The notes beneath the pieces were generated by a model. The model was given only the letters and a program-made list of their open reading frames with translations. It searched no databases and had not been told where the DNA came from. A program made the translations under genes and the position numbers. A stretch of 13,266 nucleotides of DNA from assembly GCA_037447655.1 (NCBI GenBank), contig JBBHKE010000856.1, forward strand, positions 200,813 to 214,078, written 5' to 3'. The stretch comes from Zygnema cylindricum (Eukaryota > Streptophyta > Zygnematophyceae > Zygnematales > Zygnemataceae). Positions 7,206 to 13,266 of the stretch are shown piece by piece; position 1 is the first letter of the stretch, and every line of letters begins with the position of its first letter.

Positions 7206-7859
7206 AAAGAGTCCTTGATGGCCAAAGGCACTCTTATAAACCGGCTTAAACGTCAACACCAAATAGAGTGGCCCCTGACACGTCTCTCTAGAAAAGATCA
7301 CCTTATGAGATCTCAACAATATTTGGTGGAAAGCCGATATTCGATGGACGATTCGACTAATAGTGAAACAAAACATGTAGCCGTACACTATCTCATTGTT
7401 TTGGCACTGAACGGTTCGGTGTTATTGTCTAACGAAATGTTTTTTCCCGCTAGTTTTCATATATTGTCAAAGTTAACAATGAAACGACTATTGGAGACAG
7501 TATTCTAAGAGCTATTTTGGTTCGTGCAAGGGTTTATGGTAGTTTGAACTACATCGTGAGTAGCTATTACTTTTAACAACACTGACTAGGCGCCTCTAAA
7601 TTTTGACTCTCGAACCTATAAATTATTCAATGATTATATTTCTTCCTTTAAAACTATTACGTTTATTTGGACAAATATCACATAATGTAGTGTATAAGAT
7701 GTGCCATACGCTACTACGGATTTTCGTACTTATGTATGAAATTAAAGAAAAAAATCAGATAACAACATAGAGTGGGAAAGTGAACTCAAATTTGGTACCT
7801 CATAATAAAGATGGCGAAAAATCACCTTAACCTATTCCCACGCGTTCAAAAGTCAACTA

Positions 7860-7905
7860 TGTGAACACACACCATAGCGCTACACTATGGGCATGTGTAC
7901 TCACA
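7860..7905. repeat. Imperfect long hairpin
   Basis: TGTGAACACACACCATAG (7860-7877) pairs with 7885-7905, whose complement reads TGTGAGTACACATGCCCATAG, around the 7-base loop CGCTACA. Pairing is broken by small bulges. It could be a decayed foldback. Confidence 0.5.
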
Positions 7906-9058
7906 TTAGCGTTATATGTATAAAATAATATTAATGTTTTTTTACGTTAGGTCATTCAACCCAAAAGAGAGTTAATAACACTATCTTTTTCTATACACTA
8001 ATAATTTATTTAAACCAACATTGATTCAGTATGTAACACTCGTCTTATATTTGTTTTGGTGCCATTATGTTTCGCTTTGGTACGAATTGTAAAATGTTTT
8101 TGACCCGGTTTGAAAATAAAGAAACCAAACGAAATTGTTTGAATTTACATAATTGCATCACTCATACCATTAAACTGCTAATAACCCTACACAAGATTAA
8201 ATAACAAAAAAAGATACCAAAAGTGACAACATTAATCTAAATGTATTCTTTTTACATCATTTGCACATTAGTAAGTGGGCACATGTTAAGATTTGATTCT
8301 GTTTGGTCAAACCGAGCCGCACGGTGTGTAATATCTCATGAACCAAACTAAACCGGTCGAAATTCGGTTCAAACTCAAAAAACTAAACCGCAAAAAAAAA
8401 AACGTAATTCATTTGAGCTTCACCGAAACTTGGGCCGAGTATTGCTGTAGTGTCCACCAATTCGAACTATAGACGTGTTTAATAAATTGGCTGGTAATTT
8501 TGCATTTTTAACTAGCTTTATACACGTTCGAACCAAGGCATTATTGATAAGAATTTAGTGCCAAATATTTGGCTTTGGCCACTGAAAGTAGCCTCGTTTT
8601 GAAACACTTAACTATTAAATTCCATATGCAATGCTACAACTACAAAACAAATAATATTTACTATACTAGATCAACTAACGACGTACTACGAGCTTCAAGT
8701 ATATACACAACAAAGTTCTTTGTTTTAATCAAAATACCTACTCTAGCTTGAGATTTTACTGATCGGATTTCGGCCACAATGGGCCCATTGGTCCGTTATA
8801 AATGTACCAAAATTTCACATTTTAAAATTTTGGAGAAGCGTAAAACGCCGCACCATAACAAATGTTACATAAAAACACCCTCAAGTGGTTAAATAGTTAA
8901 AGAAATGTTTGTGTTACATTGTCTCAATAATTCAAGCCCCGCGTAGCACAAATGACAGTCTATCTCATTAAATCAGTTTACCACACATTTACATCACAAC
9001 ATAAGCACCAAGAGACTTCTCTCCTCTTCTATTCCTCCACAAATTGCAAATTGTCGCC

Positions 9059-9080
9059 TTGGTTGGGCTTCCCAAACCAA
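9059..9080. repeat. Short hairpin with one bulge
   Basis: TTGGTTGGG and CCCAAACCAA pair around CTT with one unpaired A. It is isolated within the CpG-poor stretch. Confidence 0.45.
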
Positions 9081-9571
9081 CGATGTTGGGGAATTACCAT
9101 AAGGAATACTTAGGGATAAGAGCAAAAAAAATAAAAAAAATTAGTAAAATAATTCACCTTGACAACAAAAATAGTGTTTCCATGGTTGGGCATTGGGGGA
9201 AAAACTGAAACCAAATCATGGCGTTTTCGCCATTGGTGACCTGTATTCATTTGACTATTCCTTCTCCATGTACAAAGTTTGTGAGGTCATTGGACGGAAA
9301 ATCAAATTTAAGAGATTATATGTTTGCATTTTCCAAAGAAACCGTGAAAACGTAAGTCTTCTTATACTTTCCTCGTTGTGCTCTACGTAACTGGAATCAC
9401 TGCGAGGTATGTATACCTTCTGTCACGCCACTGATAACATAAGTTAATTGGCGTTTTCGACGCGCAACAAAGGCCATAGTGTTTGTACGGACAACCTTTA
9501 CTACACGTCAAACATTCTTCCCAACATTGATTTTTCACACCTTTACGAGCCCTCATGAGAAGGTTGTTCTC

Positions 9572-10382
9572 AGAGTACGACCCCATGTAATTAGAACTTA
9601 GCAAACTTACTTTGTATTTTAGCGCAGATTCGCCGTACACGTTTTTCGAGTGTCCCAATGTGTAACAACAAAATTATCTATTAAGGTTGTGACGATTGTA
9701 TATGTCGACAATGCCCGTGACGGCTCTCAACGTCTATAATTTGTCTTGCCGCACCCTATTTTTTGAAACTTTTTCATGCGTCGCAAGACACATCGTAATT
9801 TTTGAAACGATTTGGTATATCTCATGTCATTGCGTGACATTGTAGACGTACAACCTTGCAGCCGTGGCTGTACAACATGCCTTTGCGTTTGCCTCTCCTG
9901 CCCGGCCGCCATGAATGGAAATATAATTCATGGCGCCTTCGCAGATTTTTCATCTTTCCGTGAAATGGCACCGCAGCCTCGAGACCCCCTGCAAAAAAAA
10001 AACTGTACAAGATGCAAGCGGACAAAAACGAACAATCGTGTACTTTTTTTCGGTGGCAAATGCTTCTGAAAACTTTTCACACGTGAGAATATGTTTTCTT
10101 ATTTGTGAAAGCGATTTTACTTTATTTAAAACATATCGCCGATGTGTTTTAAGAAAAGTTTGAAGATGACGTGAAAGTGGGTCGAAATAACACAAGAAGA
10201 CAACTTTTTGTACATCCTAAGTTAGAGGATGACGCAAATTGTACTCTAAAATTTTGCGATTACTTCGTATGCACACAACTTTAGCAGTACGGCGCTAAGT
10301 TTTAAACGAAAACGACAGAAATAAACCCGTGATTAGCAACATGGGACTGTACCCTTACAGCCACATGAGGCCGTACCCTTAC
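9572..10382 (+). mobile_element. Family 2 non-autonomous element, copy B
   Basis: This copy aligns by eye with copy A (3434-4189) over most of its length. Shared blocks include CGAGTGTCCC, 22 identical bases at 9704-9725, the AAGTTTGAAGATGACGT block near 10157, GGATGACGCAAA near 10227, and AACGACAGAAA near 10309. The left terminus (AGAGTACGACCCCATGT) is a weak inverse of the right one, ACATGGGACTGTACCC, ending at 10354, with 11 of 16 positions agreeing. The right end is elaborated: CCCTTAC appears at 10352-10358 and 10376-10382, separated by an ACATGAGGCCGTA unit, so the terminal unit is present at least twice. Minus-strand open frames exist, but indels break their reading frame relative to copy A. 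No target-site duplication was seen. Confidence 0.72.
9907..9935. repeat. Perfect 10-bp hairpin inside family 2 copy B
   Basis: CGCCATGAAT and ATTCATGGCG are exact complements around a 9-base spacer. The dyad is not obvious in copy A and is therefore specific to this copy or lost from the other. Confidence 0.7.
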
Positions 10383-11740
10383 GTACCTCCTGACATACCT
10401 GTACGATAGCAGAGACTTGGCTAACGGCGTAAAATTCACCCATGTAAATTTCACCGTTAATTTAAGGCACGGAAAATTGAGTGTAAATGACGTCGTTTGT
10501 AAAGTTCGGCCCCGTCAATATAGCGTACACCTGCGGACCGGCGACAAAACCTGACAAAAATAATCATTTACAGATACGGACAAAACCTTGTGCATTAATC
10601 CGACACATCCTTGGCCGTACGCCGTCTACTCAAAATACTATAGCATACCGTACGTATGATAATATTATTCCATTTTTTGGATAGGGTCTCCGCTCGTATA
10701 ATCGACGACTTTATTGATATGCGTTCTGGTAGACAGCTGTCATGGTGCATTTATTACAAATTCAGGTGTCCTATTCATTACTTATCCAATCAGAAGCCAG
10801 TTTGATGCCACTTGCAAACCCTGCCATTATGACACTTGATTAGGACAAGGTCTCTGTTATTAACTAATTATAGTGTGGACTGAACGTTCGACAAATCCGA
10901 GATAAGCATCTAGAAGACTGCTACAGTAAGATTCTAATGAGATTCTGTCAGATACGAAGTGTCAGAATCTGCAAAAATACATCAGCAGAAGCGTCGACTT
11001 CCGCGGTTTATCTCCGGAGTTTCTGGGAAATGAAAAAATAGCAAATCGTGTGGACACAGACAAATTTGATTGGTTTAAGATCCAGACTCTAGCGAATCTT
11101 TCCTGATATACTGGGGATGTTTTATGACGGCGAATCGGACAGCCGTCGGGCAGAGCCGATATTTCTGTCGTCTACTTGTAAAATACAGACGGCGATGGGT
11201 CCGTCGAGGACAACTGTTAATACGAAAACGAAAGGCTAGAATTTGAGTTACTCCACGGGCATATTTAGAACTAATCTGGACCGTCGCCCGTGCTATTTGC
11301 TGAATCTCCCATCTTTTGGACGCGAGAAGATTTTCCAGCTCTCTTCGTTGGAGTCAACCGCTCCCATGAGTGTACGGACCAATTAGAGCCGTCGTACTTT
11401 CTTTACATTAAATGTGAAGAGACATTATTCGCCGCCGGCTAAACTGCTAACTGCTTGGGAGAAAAACGTGACGTTTATTGAAATTAGGCGGAAGACTGCA
11501 CTGTAGCGGTCAATTTGTCGCCATGTGCAGCTAGTACTGTGCCGTACTGTACTTTAGAGCATCGACAAGCATATGCTTTCCGCAGGGTGAAGGTACGGTT
11601 GACTCCGACCGCTAAAAAATCTGATGCGAAGAAATCCATCAAGAATTGATTCGAATCTGATTCTCGTATCTCATTGAGATTGGATAGTGACCTTTGACGG
11701 TAAAGCGTGGACCGTCCCTTGACCCTGCCGAATGTTTCAG
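10383..11740. other. Gene-free stretch rich in GACGG/CCGTC words
   Basis: No gene is supported. The longest frame here, 65 codons at 10487-10684, has no domain. Local GC seems somewhat higher than in flanking sequence. GACGG or CCGTC occurs about eight times between 11120 and 11720, once as an inverted pair in TGACGGC and GCCGTCG around 11127-11149. AGATTCTG (10940-10947) and CAGAATCT (10963-10970) form another inverted pair. These resemble eroded inverted repeats without clear borders. Confidence 0.45.
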
Positions 11741-11965
11741 CCTTTTTTTGGTTTTTTCTGTTTGCTTAGGGTTTTTTCATTTATGACGTTTTTAATTATT
11801 TAAGTTTTTTAGCCATTTAAAAACGTTTCAGGCACCTAGCAACGTATTAATCGGGCTTTATGCTCTTGTTTTGGGAATTTTTATGGTCTTTTTATTTTTT
11901 AAGGTTTTTAAGGTTTTTTTCGGGTATGTTCAGGTTTTTTTTCTTTGTTTTGATTTTTTTAAGAA
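11741..11965. repeat. T-rich tract with TTAGGGTTT and TTTTAAGGTTTT words
   Basis: About 225 bases of strongly T-biased plus strand carry TTAGGGTTT (11766-11774), TTTTTTAAGGTTTTTAAGG near 11898, and several runs of 6-8 T. The reverse complement of 6770-6970 has the same texture (TTTTTTAAGATTTTTAAGG), so the two may be copies of one degenerate repeat in opposite orientation. Confidence 0.5.
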
Positions 11966-12026
11966 ATGTTTGTCAACACTAAATTAATCTGCCGACTACG
12001 CAAGTACGGAAATAACTTCACACACG

Positions 12027-12056
12027 CATGGAAAGCATCAAATTGTACTTTCCATG
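12027..12056. repeat. Perfect 9-bp inverted repeat
   Basis: CATGGAAAG and CTTTCCATG are exact complements around a 12-base spacer. No gene or transposon border is evident next to it. Confidence 0.6.
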
Positions 12057-12609
12057 GTAGAATCTGATTCTGCCAAAGGTTTAAAAAAATAATAATATGG
12101 AATCGTTTCTACAATCGTTGACTTTTAAACGTTGGCGCTATTGAAAAATAGACGAAAAAACGTTAACGGCAGTTTGTGGCAGTTTGCTGCCTGTTTATGC
12201 CAGCTGTCGTGTAATATGTCCTCTATTTAGTGTGCCGAGGAAATATTTAATGTGTACAGTCAGCCTGTTCGTGTCCGCAGTCACTCCCCAAATAAACATT
12301 GAAAACCTGTAACCCTAATCGCTATATTCGGGATATTCACGAATCTGGGGACGTGGCACATGTAGAACCGACAAAAAATGTTAGGCGAGAGAACTTGGTA
12401 GTCAGAGAACTGGTCGAAGTTTACGCCAAGTCAACGTACAAGTAATCGGGTAATCCCGTTTTTGCCACGTGTTAGCGGTCTTGTCGACGATGATGACATT
12501 ATCTTTCATTCACGATCCATTGGTTGAGAATATTTGAGGATATTTACCGGATCTCTTATTGGATCGCGTCGACACCACTAACTTTTATGTCAGGTTTTGT
12601 GGCGGAACC

Positions 12610-12646
12610 ACATGTACGGATAAACATGTACCGACATGTTACGGAA
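12610..12646 (+). repeat. Three short ACATGT-based units
   Basis: ACATGT begins at 12610, 12624 and 12634, followed by ACGG, ACCG and TACGG respectively. The units are uneven in length and look like a decayed short tandem. Confidence 0.5.
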
Positions 12647-13118
12647 TGATCTTATCATAGTTTCATAACCGTCCACTTGATTCGATGTTGTTTTCATTAG
12701 ATTTTTGTTTTTTGCTTAGACGCAAGTGCAAAAATGTTGTTATAGGGGAATGTTGTGGATTCCAGGAATATTTTTTCCTGCGGGCAGCAAAATCCAGAAT
12801 GAACGTATCTTTTCTGAGATTATACAATAATCTAGACCGTACCAAATGATTCAACACTTTTCAGGGTAGCACTCTAGTTTGCTGAAGGCTTGGTTTTTTG
12901 CTATTTTTTTAATAGTTGTAATCATTAGCCAATTAAAACGTTTTAAACAAACAAGCTCCGCTGGTTTTTCTTCTTGTAAAAACATTCTGTAACCAATCAA
13001 AAACGCCCCTAACCAACACGCTGAAATCGCACTTGCCAATTAGAGTCTCGTCCGTATAGTGACCACGTGGCCAAACTTTGATTCTGCCAAGGTCCTAAAA
13101 ACTAAGTTGTAAAATTTG

Positions 13119-13135
13119 CCGTCTACATTAGACGG
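13119..13135. repeat. Perfect 7-bp hairpin of CCGTCTA/TAGACGG
   Basis: CCGTCTA and TAGACGG are exact complements around CAT, just before the possible CACTA terminus at 13142. Confidence 0.6.
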
Positions 13136-13141
13136 AAATAC

Positions 13142-13266
13142 CACTACACCGCGAATCGCTATTAGCGTACATGACGCTAATTGGGGTACCCCTTTTTTTG
13201 GGGCAAATTCTCAAATAGAATAAAGTACGCTAAATGTTTTTGCACGTTATTTGAGGTACCCCGCTC
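13142..13266 (+). mobile_element. Possible left end of a CACTA-type transposon, running off the window
   Basis: CACTACACCG at 13142-13151 matches the CACTA start expected for En/Spm-type elements. Within 85 bases the motif TTAGCGT recurs in alternating orientation: ATTAGCGT at 13161-13168, ACGCTAAT at 13174-13181 (a perfect 8-bp hairpin), and TACGCTAA near 13226-13233. Arrays of short subterminal repeats are typical of CACTA ends. The palindrome GGGGTACCCC at 13183-13192 and the inverted pair CTCAAATA (13210-13217) and TATTTGAG (13248-13255) add further dyads. GGTACCCC recurs at the very end. The other terminus and the 3-bp duplication lie outside the window, so this is tentative. The GGGGTACC-type dyads could instead belong to a different inverted-repeat element. 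Confidence 0.4.

Larger units (their letters stand above)
7509..9480. other. AT-rich, CpG-poor stretch without genes
   Basis: No gene, tRNA or transposon end is supported. CpG density counted by hand over 7621-8520 is about 3 per 100 bases, against about 6 per 100 in 6661-7080. The hexamer GTACGG/CCGTAC is absent from about 7390 to 9485. Around 8300-8395 there are several AAACCG and CGGTTC words (ACTAAACCGGTCGAAATTCG), a texture often seen in plant intergenic DNA. Short open frames at 8569-8751, 9193-9390 and 9383-9658 show no domain. This could be older unique sequence, an intron, or a segment with a different origin from its flanks. Confidence 0.5.
11966..13118. other. Gene-free stretch with minor repeats
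   Basis: I see no gene. A two-unit 10-bp tandem, GGCAGTTTGT then GGCAGTTTGC, lies at 12168-12187. GATTCTGCCAA recurs near 12066 and 13079. CCACGTGG at 13063-13070 is a perfect palindrome with a G-box core. Two short minus-strand frames (12663-12857 and 12851-13039) have no recognisable domain. Confidence 0.5.

Noticed and set aside
7149-7508. A 119-codon plus-strand open frame
   Set aside because: It starts inside a family 1 repeat end, has no recognisable domain, and no splice or regulatory context. Frames of this length occur by chance.
7847-7860. GTTCAAAAGTCAACTATG-like sequence resembling the family 3 terminus
   Set aside because: Only about ten bases agree, and no partner end or duplication is present.
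8522-8536. GTTCGAACC as a Pol III B box of a second tRNA
   Set aside because: No A box or cloverleaf can be built upstream.
9822-10195. Cluster of four overlapping frames on both strands (61-85 codons)
   Set aside because: They are alternative readings of family 2 copy B. Mutual overlap and lack of conservation with copy A argue against genes.
1-13266. Search for CRISPR-like regularly spaced repeats, rRNA or spliceosomal RNA genes
   Set aside because: No regularly spaced direct repeats of 20-40 bases and no recognisable rRNA or snRNA core motifs were seen on either strand.

Overview
This window looks like non-coding, repeat-dense eukaryotic nuclear DNA. It is AT-rich (about 37% GC by eye) and stop codons are frequent in all six frames. 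The longest open frames are 150 and 119 codons, and I recognise no protein family in any of them. The one conventional gene is an intact, intronless cloverleaf tRNA-Arg(UCU) at 4281-4353 with internal A and B boxes, which points to a eukaryotic nuclear sequence. CpG is not obviously depleted over most of the window, which argues against a heavily methylated vertebrate genome. Six exact AAACCCTAA/TTAGGGTTT words are compatible with a lineage using TTTAGGG telomeres (plants, many algae and other protists). That is only a hint, and I do not assign a species.

Most of the window is built from decayed non-autonomous DNA transposons. Family 1 has a near-complete copy with nested terminal inverted repeats at 470-1211, and similar single ends at 6630 and 7117. 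Family 2 has three copies: 1446-2390 (minus orientation), 3434-4189 (plus) and 9572-10382 (plus). It has inverted termini and a GTAAGGG-type repeat reiterated at one end. Family 3 has two copies, 2802-3364 and 5068-6058. They share a 17-bp terminus (CATAGTTCAAAAGTAGG), and each is flanked by its own exact 8-bp target-site duplication, GAATCTAC for the first and GTCTATTT for the second. This fits the hAT superfamily. The second copy holds 437 bp of internal sequence where the first has 11 bp. The last 125 bases may be the start of a CACTA-type element running off the window.

Layout: 1-469, T-rich with telobox-like words; 470-1211, family 1; 1446-2390, family 2 (minus); 2391-2793, gene-free with a thrice-repeated 12-mer; 2794-3372, family 3 with duplications; 3434-4189, family 2; 4281-4353, tRNA; 4354-5059, gene-free; 5060-6066, family 3 with duplications; 6067-7508, gene-free, with a GTACGG cluster and single family 1 ends; 7509-9480, AT-rich, poor in CpG and lacking GTACGG; 9572-10382, family 2; 10383-13118, gene-free with a T-rich tract; 13119-13266, inverted-repeat cluster and possible CACTA end.

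No operon, CRISPR array, rRNA gene or other gene system is visible. The points most worth a second look are the twin hAT-type elements with intact duplications, the tandemly elaborated termini of family 2, a roughly tenfold excess of the hexamer GTACGG/CCGTAC (about 37 seen, about 3 expected) with a 2.1-kb hole, a perfect 20-bp foldback at 662-708, and a tRNA gene without a nearby Pol III T-run.
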